Positions 1-12,039 of a stretch of DNA of 61,791 nt are shown here, piece after piece. The notes below the pieces were generated by a model. It had not been told where the DNA came from, ran no database searches, and worked only from the letters and a program-made list of their open reading frames with translations. The first letter of the stretch is position 1. Each line of letters starts with the position of its first letter. Source of the stretch: Nemertoderma westbladi. Its lineage: Eukaryota > Xenacoelomorpha > Nemertodermatida > Nemertodermatidae. Location: NCBI GenBank assembly GCA_032718475.1, contig JAUCBJ010004045.1:1-61791 (forward strand), given 5' to 3'. Both the position numbers and the translations under genes were made by a program.

Positions 1-123
1 ATGCCTAGAATTAAAGTCGCAAGTGGGTTATTGACTATTAGGTTTTGAAGGATTCGATGAGTCCCGTACAATGTTAGGTGTCACATCGAATGGTTCCAGT
101 TCTGTCGAAAAATGTAGTCAGGT

Positions 124-245
124 TTGGGTGTCGTCAATCTATCAATGACCGTCTCTACAGAGGTGGTTTTCATCCCCACAGAGGCGGTATCGTTCCCTCC
201 AGAGGCAGTGTCGCTCCCTACAGGGGCGTTGGTTGGCTGCTGTTG
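124..245 (+). repeat. Short 21-bp minisatellite (about three units)
   Basis: Three consecutive degenerate units of about 21 bp (core CAGAGGCGGTATCGTTCCCT) lie near 160-225. Read in one forward frame they give repeated heptads of the type TEAVSFP. The frame is short on both sides, so I treat this as a repeat and not a gene. Nothing recognisable was seen elsewhere in 1-400. Confidence 0.5.
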
Positions 246-412
246 GAACCTGGGCCCTGGGGCAGATGGGCCATGGGAGTACGGGCACCCGCGCCCTCTG
301 CACTCATGCCCAGCTTAGCCTACCAGGCCTTACTTTCGGCCACCCTAGTTTCGCTTCCTAATCGTTAACTCATCCATACCTGTATTGATTCTAATTGGCT
401 ACCAATTAAAGT

Positions 413-640
413 TTACTCAAAAAACATGAGAAAAAGTTGCAAAACACATACTTTCTGCACCAAATAATTTACTCCCCTTTGCCCAAATGACATACAAGGG
501 GACCTGGCAATTCCCACCGCCACTGCAATCGATGACAGTGTGTGACTCCTGTGCAGCAATTTGATGGATGGTGTTAGCACCAGTGCGAGGAATTGTGGTA
601 GTGAGAAGAATAGAGACCAAATCATTATACTTAATACCAT
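413..640 (-). other. Short minus-strand open frame of unknown origin
   Basis: One minus-strand frame reads a compact stretch with CSGGGNC and PLYVIWAKG, which looks like real decayed coding sequence. I cannot assign it to a family. There is no start context, splice site or neighbour that would make it a gene. It could be a transposon scrap. The following 0.9 kb (to about 1550) is AT-rich, with an (AT)n-like stretch near 985-1030 and no coding signal. Confidence 0.2.
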
Positions 641-1228
641 TTCAAATTATAATACCACTTATACTTCGAACCATATTATTGGCATTTATTATTAAGCCTC
701 TGTTAATCAAATTAACTTTCTTCTGTATTTTTATGCCTTTCATGTATAGTGCAGCCACAGGGCATTCACCGCCGCTTACTTAGTCATGTTTCCTTGCTGT
801 TTTAGAATAGCAGGAAGCGTAATATTTACCGCAGTCCTCACACGTGAATGGTGGTGTTTTTTTCTATTAGGTGATAAAGTCTTTGGCTGTCGTGGTATGA
901 CACATAAACCAAATTAAATAGGAAACAATATTAGATCAATATTGGTTTAAATTTATATTAAAAGTTTATATTACATGATTCACATATATATATAATATAT
1001 ATGATATATATGCTCTGGTATATGCTATATATACACTGTATGTACTATGCACCAAGGTGTACAAAATAACAGTGCTATATACAATACAGTCCCTATCTCA
1101 TTCTGAATATCATTTCTCAAAATGGGTATCAATTATCAAACCTTTTACTACCCTAGACTATGAACTTTGTACAATTCTTTACAATCCTTGGGCTGATGTT
1201 TGCCAAAAAATCCATGATCTTTGCAGGC

Positions 1229-1479
1229 TTTCGTAAGATCTTTACAAGATCTTATCAGACTGATTAAGGTCTCGAATGATCATTGCAGATTAATGTACTA
1301 CATCTACGAAAGTTTTACTATAGTAGGGGGTATCACTATTAGACATGTCGTTCTAATTAGAAAAGCCTATATTTGATGTATTTTGTATTGTTTCATAGCT
1401 CAAGATCTTGTAAGATTTCGTAAGATCTTTACAAGATCTTATCAGATTGATAAAGATCTCGAATGATCATTGTAGATTT
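1229..1479. repeat. Direct repeat of about 63 bp, 187 bp apart
   Basis: A block with TCGTAAGATCTTTACAAGAT followed by TCGAATGATCATTG occurs at 1229-1291 and again at 1416-1479 with few differences. The block contains the palindrome AAGATCTT twice. It could be a short tandem duplication or the subterminal part of an unrecognised element. No target-site duplication was found. Confidence 0.6.
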
Positions 1480-1582
1480 ATTAAAATAATGTATGTTTGA
1501 ACATTGATTGCTCTGTCTGTTTGTGTTCATACAGACAGACTGTCTGTTCCCATAGAACATCGATCGCAAGAGTCGCAGCATA

Positions 1583-2990
1583 GTGGGGCCGTTTTCAATG
1601 AGTATTTGAAATCTAGAGCTCAGTTCAAACGAGCAATGCGAATAGCTATGTGAGATGAACAGAAACTGCGTGATGACGGGCTAGCGGAATCATTGTTAAA
1701 TAATAATTCTAATAAGTTTTGGTCTCAAGTAAATAAGAGAACAAAATGTTCTACCTCTCTCCCGAATAAGGTTGGGAAGGCCATTGGGGAGGAGGATATA
1801 GTAAGTTTGTGGAAGGACCATTTCTGCAATTTATTTCATTGTGGAAATCCCGATACAAATAAACCACACATCGATAATATTTTTAATTTCATTAATTTGG
1901 AACAGTTTAACTATATATCTAGTAATAAAATAAAAGAGGCAATGTCGAGCTTAAAAGTTGTTAAAGCTGTTGGTACAGATGTTGTATCTGCTGAACATGT
2001 AGTCAGTACGGTTGTACTGACTTATTATGTACATTTTTAAACGCAATTATTTAATTTATGTATTATTCACAGGTTCGTACCTGATAGTATTATTGAAGCT
2101 AAAATTATTCCATTAATTAAGGATAAATGGGCGATGTTACTAACAAGGACAATTATAGAAGTATTGCGATCAGTACTAGTATATCTAAGATATTGGAAAT
2201 AATTATTATCTGTTGTATTAAGATATATTAAATCACAAGTGATAACCAATTTGGTTTTAAGTGTAACTCTGGTACAGAGTTTTCTATTTATGCTTTTAAA
2301 GAAATTGTAAACTTTTATTTAGAGAACGACACACCAGTTTATTGCTGTATGCTTGATGAAAGCATAGCGTTTGACAGGGTAAACCATATTATATTATATT
2401 ATTCAATAAGTTAATTAAGATTGGTATTCCACCAATTATGGTGAGGTTGATAGCTTATTGGTATGGTCATCTGCAACTTTTTGTATCATGGGGTGCTTGT
2501 ATTTCTGTTAGTTTTTTCATTTAATATTTTCATTCAATTTTTCAGATCGTTTATACTCTATATTACGAGTAGCTTACAATAATGGTATTAGGATGCTTTT
2601 CAAAATTCCCAGAATGACAAACAATGAACCAACCAGTATCTCTATTACGTGTGTAGCAAATTGGGAATTCCAACTTTTATACATATTCGTGCAGTTGCAA
2701 TCAGCAGTCTTTTTAAGTGATTATGTGCATCATCCAATCCAATAATCGGTAACATTATCTCTAACTGTGCTATGGTTTCCCGTATCCTACCGATGGAAGA
2801 AAACCTATCTTTTTCTTTGTAAATAATACTTAATTGGAATATTACACATTGGGTATCACTATTTACAGTAGATTAATTAACTGGATTAAGCAACTGGTCA
2901 GAATATTTGTTTTGTGTTGTTTCGTTTCGTATGTAGTATTTCTATTTTTATGGACAGTGTTATGTCTAGATTAAAGATTAAATAATAAAT
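1583..2990 (+). pseudogene. Decayed non-LTR retrotransposon (RT and C-terminal region)
   Basis: The plus strand reads, in shifting frames, the linker between endonuclease and reverse transcriptase (SRAQFKRAMRIA, then FWSQVNKRTK), the start of the RT domain (KIIPLIKD, NYRSIAIS), the GFK box (NQFGFKCNSGTE), and the first catalytic block, where the usual FLDASKAFDRVNH appears as MLDESIAFDRVNH. A deletion follows, and the RT C-terminal region resumes at about 2545 with LRVAYNNGIRMLFKIPR. It ends in an A-rich tail near 2970-2990 (TTAAAGATTAAATAATAAAT). The F/YADD block is missing. Multiple stops and frameshifts make it non-functional. It resembles CR1/jockey-group elements, but the clade is not certain. 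Confidence 0.75.
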
Positions 2991-3199
2991 AAGAAGAGAA
3001 ATGCCCTTCCAGCAGTTTATATACAATATATATGCACCTACTACCGGTACTACATAATCGGGCTGTTATATTGAAATTGCACATTGAGATGCCCTGCTGG
3101 CTCTACAGAAGTATTTGTGCCACCACCACTTTTCAATACCACGGCTTTTCAATAAAGTTGCACCCCCACAACTCCACTACATACCATATTGAATAAAAT

Positions 3200-3660
3200 G
3201 TGTACTGTATATGGACTCCATATGGACGGACGGTGTTATGCAAAAGGGTGTTAAGCCACAAAAATTCAATTTGAGATAATCTATGTGAAAGTTTTTACAT
3301 CCTGTGTGATCATTGTTGTATTATCCAGATACTGTTGTGTTTTTATAAGAAAACATTTATGGAAATTAATGTATTTTTAAGTTAGTGTGCTAGAATATAG
3401 CATTTTCTCCGAAATATTGATCAAAATGTGGCTTAACACTTTTGGAAATCTTCATAATTCGCAAAACGTTAAATTGTCAAAAGGTGTCATACTTGCAAAA
3501 AGATGTCAAAAGATGTCAAGCCACACAATTATTATGTGGATAAAATCTTTTTTGCAATATTATTTGTGGTTTAACACTCATTTGACTAATAACAAATCCG
3601 GACTGTGGCTTAACTTTCTTGTATTTTTAAGGCATTTTTCTTCGTATTATTGAGCAATAG
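3200..3660. other. AT-rich stretch with a repeated GTTAAGCCACA-like motif
   Basis: The words GTTAAGCCACAA, GTGGCTTAACAC, GTCAAGCCACAC, GTGGTTTAACAC and GTGGCTTAAC recur in both orientations about every 80 bp. The 88-codon open frame at 3387-3653 covers this repeat and has no recognisable protein features, so I do not call it a gene. The sequence from 3660 to 4370 shows nothing I can name. Confidence 0.35.
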
Positions 3661-4380
3661 GATCTCATAAATTATTATAAAATATTTACATAAATTATTT
3701 AACATTGAGTAAAGCAGTTGAGTAAAAGGAGTTCATAATTTGATTTGCTCATTTGCAGAAACTATGGAAGAAATATAGTAAAACTACAGTTCAATTAATT
3801 TTGTAACACAATATCGCTCTATCTTTTATTTAAGAAAGGAGCAATAAAAAAGCGCCAATTTAAGAATAAAATTACGTATTACATGGGAAAACTTATTTTG
3901 AATATTATCACTACCCTTTAGTAATGGGTCGAAAGTCCCCCCTATCCCTTCACAAGGGAGGGTGGACATATGGACGGGCCCAACGCCAACATTCGTGATA
4001 GTTTGTCACATTGGAGGAGGAGGGGGAAGGGGGGCGGGGTGATAAAACGTAGCTGTTAATGTTAAACGTGAATGAATGAATATCATAAAGTAATATTGAG
4101 CATTACGCACAAAAAAACATAATAGATTAGATAGAGAATTGGGAATGATGTGAAGGCCCTTAGATGATTTCACGTGACTGCCATATTATGATGTAATGTA
4201 TATCCGCCATTGCCGTACTGCACTGTTATGTAAAAGGTGGACCTAATCACACCAGATACTAATTAAAAATAATGTCTTAATAACTAATTATATTCATTCA
4301 TACAATAAGCAATGTAGCCAATTATGGCTATGATTGACAAATTAACCGCACAATTAATTGACAAAACAAAAATCAAACTA

Positions 4381-4421
4381 GTACAGTACTAGTACTAGTA
4401 CTAATAGTACTAGTACATATA
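4381..4421. repeat. AGTACT palindromic microsatellite
   Basis: Five or six iterations of the self-complementary hexamer AGTACT/TAGTAC make this stretch able to fold on itself. It is a simple-sequence repeat with no coding context. Confidence 0.6.
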
Positions 4422-4571
4422 ATTAACACATGAACGTACACTATATTAACTGTAGAGAGGGATACTGTTTCTCCTGCGAAAAGCAAAATATATCAGTATT
4501 TTAATTAATGTAACTTAAAGAAATTCAGCCTTATTCAAAGAAATTCTACATGGGCATTTTGGACCACCTAT

Positions 4572-4719
4572 ACCACTGCTTGGCTCTTTGGAAGTATATT
4601 TCGGTAAAGCTCTATTGTATGGTTCTGTACCACTGCCACTACCACTACCACTGCCACTATACCACTGCTTGGCTCTTTGGAAGTGTATTTCGGTAAAGCT
4701 CTATTGTATGGTTCTGTTT
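4572..4719. repeat. Tandem duplication, 89-bp period, with CCACTG microsatellite
   Basis: The segment beginning ACCACTGCTTGGCTCTTTGG occurs at 4572 and 4661. The two copies are joined by a run of degenerate CCACTG hexamers (about 4630-4660). The copies differ at only one or two sites, so the duplication is young. The 4720-5480 stretch that follows holds only low-complexity GTTGAG-type sequence (about 5045-5130) and a short GGATCCGATC palindrome near 5178-5205. Confidence 0.7.
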
Positions 4720-5485
4720 AGACCAACCCAAAACGACATTAGTATGTGAACACAGAATTCCATTCCCCATTCATTTCTATGGTAGCCAACTTGTCTTTCT
4801 TGTATTGGTGGTAGACCACTGGTTAGCTTTCTGCTATTGTGTTATACAAAGATAGTGGCAGGAATAAAGAGAAATACCGACCTCACTAATGGGCTGTTCC
4901 CTCATGTCGGCTTAAGTTACAGTCACAGTGTGAATGTTCAAGGGCACCGCCAGTGGCCAGTCCACTCTGTCGTTATTGTGGCTTTATGAATGGAGTTCCT
5001 TTAGTAGTTTCAAACGCTTTCACTCTATGTCTGCTCGCAAAAAGATGGAAGTTGAGTTGAGTTGGAGTTGAGTGTGGGTGGAGTGATTGACAGGTTGTTG
5101 GAAGTTGTCTCATTCTGTTTGAAACTGTTTGAAATTGTTGGACTGTTGGAGTTAATCTGAAAATGTTTGAAGCTGTTGGATCCGATCGGTTCAGATCGGA
5201 TCCGATGGCACTCTGTTGGTGAGCGGGATGTACATACAGACAGACAAACAGACAATCTAAATCACATTTAATGTACACATGGACATCAGAAATGAAATCA
5301 CTGACTAGGAAAACCCACACAGCAAAAATTATAATTAGGTACTATCCTTCCTCATTTTTTTGATGGAAAGAAACCAACAGACAGACACACTGAAAAACTA
5401 CGAATTCCCGGGACATCCCTATATATATTGCTTGATGAAACGAACCGCTAATATGGTTTGTAAAATCCGTTAAAGTATGACTTGC

Positions 5486-7525
5486 TAAATTACATATGCT
5501 GAAACAAGGCAACGATTTCCCTCGGAGCAGCATTTCGATTCGTTTTACCAGTTGGATCCTTCTCGATGATTGTCTTCTCTTTTATCTGCACGCTACTGAG
5601 CAGCTTGGTCCAGAGCTTCAATCCGAAGCTGTTTATAACAGATTGAGGAGGAAGTTTAGACATTTTACCACTAGATGACAGATTGAGAGCCTTTGCCTCC
5701 TTTGAATATTCTGGTGAATTAAATATGCTACTATTCAAAATTATTTTAATGAAGATATGATTTTCCTTATTAGCGCGAAGTATTATTAGATCTGAGTTCC
5801 TAGATGCGGTTAAATGTTTAATAATAGCCGAAATTGGGTATTTTTTCTGATACATTCATTAGTTTTATAAAAGATCCTAGATGGCTTTCAAAACGAAATA
5901 TGTTCCCAATACTAATCGAATTTTTTAATCAACAAAGTGATGACGAAATAAATGAAAATTCATTACACAAATTTCGGGAACTACTAAGGACATTAGTTGA
6001 CTCCTTAGATCTTTCAAAAAGATTGAGGCTAGATCATGAGACACAATTGAAACATAGGCTGAACTTAGAATCAGTAGATACACGCTAAACATAGTAATAC
6101 AAAGCTGATACTTTCTTGGTAGGTAGTACACTAATAATGGTACTAAATAATAAATACCAACATTTCTAAATTCATGATCTTTATAATGATTAAAATCCGA
6201 AATCACCCAACATCTGTTAAAGTCATGTGGTACTTTCTGTTTCAAAACAAACTGATAAATGTTCTTAAAATAACAATAGGTCCAATCGCTGGAGGTTGTC
6301 CATCCATACCATGTGTAAGAACATTTAATAACCTTTTCAAGCAGCCCTTAAAAATACAGTGCATTGAGTATAAAACTATACAATCAGGAAGATGTGTTGA
6401 CATGATATTTCTAAATGCAGAAGGTCCCTTTATTCCAAAAAGTTTAACTTTTGAATCACCTGCTAAATCAGCAATATCCCCATAATGTTTTGATGTCTTT
6501 ACGATCGTGTCCGACGTCAAATGGAAACAAAACACGTTTTTGATAAATTTCTCCTTCGATCTATCAGAATGGATAACCATACTAGCCATTAAATTGAGTA
6601 ATGTTAAGAGCTGGGGCCAAAGCGATCAAAGATCACGAAGCTAAATCGAACCAGGTACTGCCTCCTTGAAACAGTTATATGTCTAGAATCTGAAAATTCA
6701 ATTAATAGCTTCTTGATTAATAAGTTCCATGACAGTTTACTATGCCAAACGCCCAAACTTGCAACAATACTGTTGGCTTGCTCTCTCGAACCCGTGGGGG
6801 TAAATTCAAGATTTGCATCCAAACTGACAATTTACCTTTTTTGTAGTCACACCACCATCGCTTGATAATAGGAAATGTAAAATGGGTTGCTCAAGATTTG
6901 GTGCTTTAGTTAAGAAGTCAGATACAGTGCCACTCTGTAACTCAGCCTTGTAGTCTTCCATTACTACTGCATAACGTTTCACAATTGCACAAATTTGTGG
7001 CTTTACTGAAAAATAATAGTAAGTGTAATTGTTTACAGTCTCAAAGCTACAGCCACATTATCTCCAAAGTGATCATGGCCACACACTTTGGCATAGGCAG
7101 ATTTAGCCGTTTTAGGAAAAGTCCTAACTTCATACAAACATGAAAACATTGCTAAAAATGAGCTTAATACTGCATCTGTAAATCTGTGCTTAATTTGTAG
7201 CTAAATAGCACAGCCAGAACTATCTTAACTGGAGGGAGATCACTATCTTGCATTAAAGACGAAATCAGAAAATACAGAGTCTACATCAACAGTAGCTGTT
7301 TCAGTAAAATCGGTCTCTGTACAGCTACTGTCAGTCAGCCGATCTTGGTCAGAATAGTGACCTATAACTGCAGAGCCATCAACTAGAGGTCCACTGGTTA
7401 AGGGTTATATCATCAGAATAATAAACCAGAAATGGATCATTCTGAATAATGGAAAGTTTGGGTCTTTTTCGTACTGGTACTGACAAAATTCGATCTACTT
7501 CATCTTCGCAGTCAGACATCATTAT
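5486..7525 (-). pseudogene. CACTA (EnSpm)/TNP2-like transposase, broken
   Basis: Read on the minus strand from a Met near 7520, an acidic start MSDCEDEVDRIL with a basic VRKRPKL patch is followed by KPQICAIVKRYA near 7000. Next come LLSSDGG and KLSVWMQILNLPPRVRE (about 6870-6790), the TNP2 core KLFGIKGPSAFRNI and LYSMHCIFKGCLKRLL (6242-6589), and HEFRNVGIYYLVPLLVYYLP (about 6180-6110). A C-terminal piece extends to about 5490. In animal and plant CACTA transposases these blocks occur in this order. At least three frameshifts or stops and a lost segment break it. A possible splice acceptor (TTATTTTTCAG) precedes KPQIC. I did not find CACTA/TAGTG termini. Confidence 0.65.
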
Positions 7526-7851
7526 TAAAATATATACTTAATATCCTATTAATATGTATGAAAAATTAACCGAAAAATATTAATCGAAAAATTAACCCAT
7601 AGTACTGATAGAATAAAAACTTTCACAGTTAGATAAACGGTTTAGCATTTGGAAATTAGCTGAAATATTACGGATTTTTATTAGACATGTTAAATTACTG
7701 CTGTAAGTCATAATTCACATAGTTCATAATAGAAGTCTAATAACCTATACTAAAACCTAATTACCTCCTAGACTTATTTTCAAATTTCAAAAAGTAGTTT
7801 TTCTCCAGCCCTAGGCCTATCTGCTCTACTGTGTCACTTAGGCCTAGGCAT

Positions 7852-10081
7852 TAGGGTGGAGTGAAAAAAAATTTTTTCTTTATTTTTAAGGGAAGCACTA
7901 TTTTTCTGATGCCAAATCGGTCTAAACTAACTTTGCAAAAAAAAATTTTTGATTTCGAAAAATTCTAAGCGGGCCTCACGGCACTTGAAAATTTCAAATT
8001 TTTGAGAACGCAATGCCAGTTTTGAAAATCCCAGATATTTTGTATTTTTGATAAAAGTTAAGGAAGATGCAAATATTTAATGTCAAATAGGTTGGAAACA
8101 AACACAAAATGTGAAATTGTGATTTTCATATAAATCTACCCCAGCCTCATGGCCTTTAAAATTTTGCAAAATTTGCCAAATTTCACCCTTAAAATACAGC
8201 AAACCTACTTCGTAGTCTCTATAGTTGAAATCGATTTACTGTGGTTTGGAGTTCTTCCTGAGTGAAAACCAAGTCCCCTAATTTGATTACAACTATATTT
8301 CAATACTAGAAGCCCAGCTAGCTGGCTGTGAATTTACATTTGGATCAAATTCCCAATAAGTATATTATAAACAACAGTAGGTATAGGAAGAAGGATAATT
8401 CTAAATTAGAAAAACACTAGTAAAACAGTGAAACACCAGAAAAACATAAGAAAAACACTGTAAAGCACCCGGAAAAAGTAAAAATATTGATCAACAGGAA
8501 ATTTAATACATGTATTACACTGAATTTGTACTCTTAAATGTACTTCTCGCATAGCACACCATTAAGTAATCAGAAAGTAAAGTAAATAGAAACAGAATTA
8601 AGTAAACAGAAACCATTGTTGCCCGGCAACCAAGGAACAGTAACCAATCAGCATGCATTTCAACAGTTAAACTGGTCAGCCGGTAGAGGCACATTAATGG
8701 TGTATTCTGGTATTAGTGTATTCCAGTATTCCAGTATTCAAGTATTGTTAGTGTTGGATCTTGTTGAAATGTTGAACAGTTAAAGTGCAGATGTTGCGGC
8801 GGTATTTAGTATGAAGACAGCAAGAGGGCCATAGTTGGTCCTACCTACAGTGATACTGTAGTGAAGTGGCATACCAGTATGGCTAGAAGCGCGGATGCAA
8901 GATCTAGAACACATCACACATGATTTTCTAGTCAGTTCGGTTTTCTGGTATGAATGGTATCCTTAATAATAAATACCACAACTTCTGCACTTCAACTGCC
9001 AACATTTAGCAGATGAATTGATCTAACACACTAACAATACTGGAAAACACATGTAATACCAGAATACAGCAACACTGGTACTACTGGCTGGCTGACCAGT
9101 AAAACAAGGATAGTGCTGAACTGCATGCTGATTGATTTCTTTTTCACCTACTGTAGTATTATTAGCAGTATATCAAGCAAACAGTTGAGGCGACCCGAAG
9201 GCTTCGATAGATGCTACCGAGGGTAGGGGTGGGCGCTACTATTATCCCAAGATTTGCTCCCAGTTATTTAACTGGTATTCAATTTCTCGACCCCAGTGGA
9301 TGAAAGGCGGCTGAGTGGACCCTGGTGGGACTGAACCTACAACCAATCGATTGCAGGCCTGGCGCTCAGCCAATTGAGCTACCCCGCTTTCTAGCGAAAT
9401 ATAGGTAAAATTTCACTGTTATCCAGAGGGTTTATAGAGTTTTCCCTATGTTTTACGGAGATTACTTAACGTGTGCTATTGGAGGAGTACATTTAAGATT
9501 ACCAATTCAGTGTAATCGATGTATTAAATTTCCTGTTGATTAATAATTTTAATGTTTCCGGGTGTTTTACAGTGTTTTTCTAGTGTTTTTCTAGTGTTTT
9601 CCTAATTTAGAAATATCCTTCTTCTTAGACCTAGGCATAGTTGTGATCAAATCAGTGGACTTGGTTTTCACTCAGGAAGAACTCCAAACCCCAGTAATTC
9701 GATTTCAACTATAGAGACTACGAAGTAGGTTTGCTGTATTTTAAGGGTGAAATTTGGCAAATTTTGCAAAATTTTAAAGGCCATGAGGCTGGGGTAGATT
9801 TATATGAAAATCACAATTTCACATTTTGTGTTTGTTTCCAACCTATTTGACATTAAATATTTGCATCTTCCTCAACTTTTATCAAAAATACAAAATATCT
9901 AAGAATTTCAAAACTGGCATTGCCTTCCCAATAATTTGAAATTTTCAAGTGTCGTGAGGCCCGCTTAGAATTTTTCAAAATCAAAAATTTTTTTTTGCAA
10001 TGTTAGTTTAGACCGATTTGGCATCAGAAAAATAGTGCTTCCCTTAAAAGTAAAGAAAAAAAATTTTTTCACTCCACCCTA
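7852..10081. mobile_element. Non-autonomous hAT foldback element
   Basis: The element begins TAGGGTGGAGTG and ends CACTCCACCCTA, and is flanked by a perfect 8-bp duplication, CTAGGCAT, at 7844-7851 and 10082-10089. Copy 2 of the surrounding host repeat has a single CTAGGCAT (11848-11855), which is the empty site. The inverted arms are very long: about 7852-8290 pairs with 9640-10081, and pairing resumes at 8400-8560 with 9470-9610. An 8-bp target duplication and a TAGGG start are typical of hAT. No transposase remains. The unpaired centre carries SINE family 1 (9187-9390). Confidence 0.85.
9187..9390 (-). mobile_element. tRNA-derived SINE, family 1, copy 1
   Basis: On the minus strand the head reads as a tRNA-like module with a box A (TAGCTCAATTGG) and a box B (GGTTCAGTCCC). 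A body follows with CCACTGGGGTCGA, and then AGCAAATCTTGGGATAATAG. The same sequence recurs at 54079-54327. This copy is more diverged and I found no target duplication for it. It sits inside the hAT foldback element, so it inserted later than that element or arrived with it. Confidence 0.8.
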
Positions 10082-10421
10082 CTAGGCATACCAGTCTGCT
10101 GGTACTATAAACTGTATTTTAGGACCTCTCAGCCAATTACCACTGTAAGTCATAATTCACATAGTTTATAATACAAGTCTAATAACCTATACTAAAACCT
10201 AATTACCTAACTAAGGCCTGGTTGCACACATTGACTTAAGTTAAGTAGAAAACTTAAATTAAGTTTAAGTACGAGAAAAATTGGTATTGCGTTGCACAAC
10301 AATTTTCTTAACTTAAGTAGATACTTAAAATTTAGAGATAAGTGTCTATTTTTAAGTCTGCCAAAAACGAATCTTAGTGAATTTATTATTAGCTATTTAT
10401 TACAATTATTTATTATTAGCG

Positions 10422-11225
10422 GAAATGTCAGTGTTACCAATATTATGTTTACCAAGCCGTCGCCCTCAGAATAGGAAATCGTACCCAACGCGGCCAAACA
10501 TTTACGAACTGTACAATGAAACAGAATTTTATTTTCTGTACAATGTTTGGACAATTTTCGGTATATCTGCGATGTGATTCGTCCTGATCTCGAAAGAATC
10601 CAAGCTGGGAATAAAGGCCTGACTGTTGAGTTGAAGCTGGCAGTGGCCCTAAGATTTTACGCAACTGTGAACTGGGAGCTTCCTGAATCTAGCTGGAGAC
10701 AGTTTGACAATTCATAAGTCATCCACTAGTCGAGCCGTTCGGGATGTTTCAATCGCCCTCACCCGAAATTTAGACCAGTTTGTGAAATTCCCTTCTACAC
10801 CCATCGAAATTCAAAAGGTTCAAGCGGAATTCTTTGAAATTGCTGGTTTCCCCGGAGTTACTGGTGCCATCGACGCAATGCATGTGAAGATTCCAGCTCC
10901 TTACGGCAATCAAGCACCATACTACATTAACAGAAAAGGGTACAGTAGCATTAACGTTCAAGCAATTTGTGATGCAAAGTGTCAATTTTTGAACATGGTC
11001 GCTGACTGTCCAGGAAGTGCCCATGACGCCCGTATTTGGTCCAATAGCTCACTTGGAATGGAGTACGATCAGGGAAAACGAAAGGAACTCATTTTAGGCG
11101 ATAGTGGCTATCCGTATACACCTCTTCTTTTAACTCTGCTTCTCAACCCACAGACTAAAGCCGAAATTAAATACAATTCCTCATATAATCATTGTTATTG
11201 TTGTAATGTTGCTATGCATCGTTAA
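10422..11225 (+). pseudogene. HARBI1-like transposase nuclease, frameshifted and truncated
   Basis: The N-terminal part (RPNIYELYNETEFYFLYNV) starts near 10422. It shifts frame near 10550 into YICDVIRPDLERIQ and shifts again near 10690. An open stretch from 10704 to 11225 then carries the nuclease core: GAIDAMHVKIPAP with the first catalytic Asp, YYINRKGYSSINVQAICD, CPGSAHDARIW with the second Asp, and LGDSGYPYTPLLLTLL. The homologous family places the third acidic residue after the LLNPQTKAEIKYNSS block. Here the frame runs into unrelated sequence just after it, so the Glu is missing. The gene lies inside the Harbinger TIRs and is inactive. Confidence 0.85.
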
Positions 11226-11771
11226 GCAATTCCTTGCACTGTTAGCCTGGCTCTTTCCAGCGCTGCAACACTACTGCGGTTATTCTGAGTAATTCAGTTA
11301 GCTAGTTTTTGTTAGCTAGTAAAATTTTTTTTTAATTATATTGTCTTGTAATTTTATTTGGAATACAACACTTTACTTGGAAAGTCAAAATATTCTAGAA
11401 TAAGTAAAAATATGTAACGTAAATATTATTATATAGAATTAATTTTTAAATAGCTAGGTAGTATTTTGAAAAATAGTAGCTACCATAAAAAATTATATTG
11501 GATGAATGTAGTCTATATTCTAGAACAAAATATTTAAAAATCAAAGACACTTTATAGCCAGTGGAAAGCAATTGCATGGGGGTGTCGACATGGTGAACTA
11601 GTACCGTTCTGAATTCTTAACTTAAGTAGGCCTACCTACTTAGTTAAGAAAACTTAACTTTCGAATGAGCAAAGCAATTTTACTTAAGTCTAAGTGCCTA
11701 CTTAACTAAGTTGCAACTTAAGTAAAAAATAGACACTTAACTTAAGTCAACGTGTGCAGTGCAACCAGGCC
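11226..11771. other. 3' non-coding part and right terminus of the Harbinger element
   Basis: After the truncated transposase the sequence is AT-rich and non-coding. From about 11615 it is dense in ACTTAAGT/CTTAAGTT words, which mirror those just inside the left terminus (10230-10330). Such repeated subterminal words are commonly transposase binding sites, but that function is inferred here. Confidence 0.55.
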
Positions 11772-12039
11772 CTAGACCTAATATCAAATTTCAAAAAGCA
11801 GGTTTTCGCCAGCCCTATGCCTATCTGCTCTACTGTGTCACTTAGGCCTAGGCATAACCGGTCAGCTGGCACTATAAACTGTATTTTAGGACCTCTCAGC
11901 CAATCTCTATCTGCCCGGCATCTGGATCTCCTTATTCTGTTATTATCGATTATGGATGGTGAATGCGAATGTGCTGGAATTACCAGTTCCGAGTTACCCC
12001 GCCGAAAGCTGATGTACACTTACTTGTACACTCTTTGAC

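Larger units (their letters stand above)
10214..11771 (+). mobile_element. PIF/Harbinger DNA transposon
   Basis: The terminal inverted repeats are GGCCTGGTTGCA at the left and TGCAACCAGGCC at the right, followed inside by degenerate (A)CTTAAGTTAAGT-rich subterminal DNA at both ends. CTA occurs on both sides (10211-10213 and 11772-11774). The empty homologous site in host copy 1 (near 7770) shows CTA once, which supports the 3-bp duplication expected for this superfamily. The element encodes a broken transposase and has no recognisable second (Myb-like) gene. Confidence 0.85.
7700..11905. repeat. Tandemly duplicated ~200-bp host segment, each copy split by a transposon
   Basis: A unit starting CTGTAAGTCATAATTCAC and ending near TTTTAGGACCTCTCAGCCAA occurs twice. 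Copy 1 is 7702-7851 plus 10082-10136. Copy 2 is 10140-10213 plus 11772-11905. The two insertions sit at different points of the unit, so each copy shows the empty site for the other insertion. The duplication therefore pre-dates both insertions. Confidence 0.8.

Noticed and set aside
9340-9390. A functional tRNA gene on the minus strand
   Set aside because: The tRNA-like head is attached to a body found again at 54.1 kb with target duplications, which identifies a SINE.
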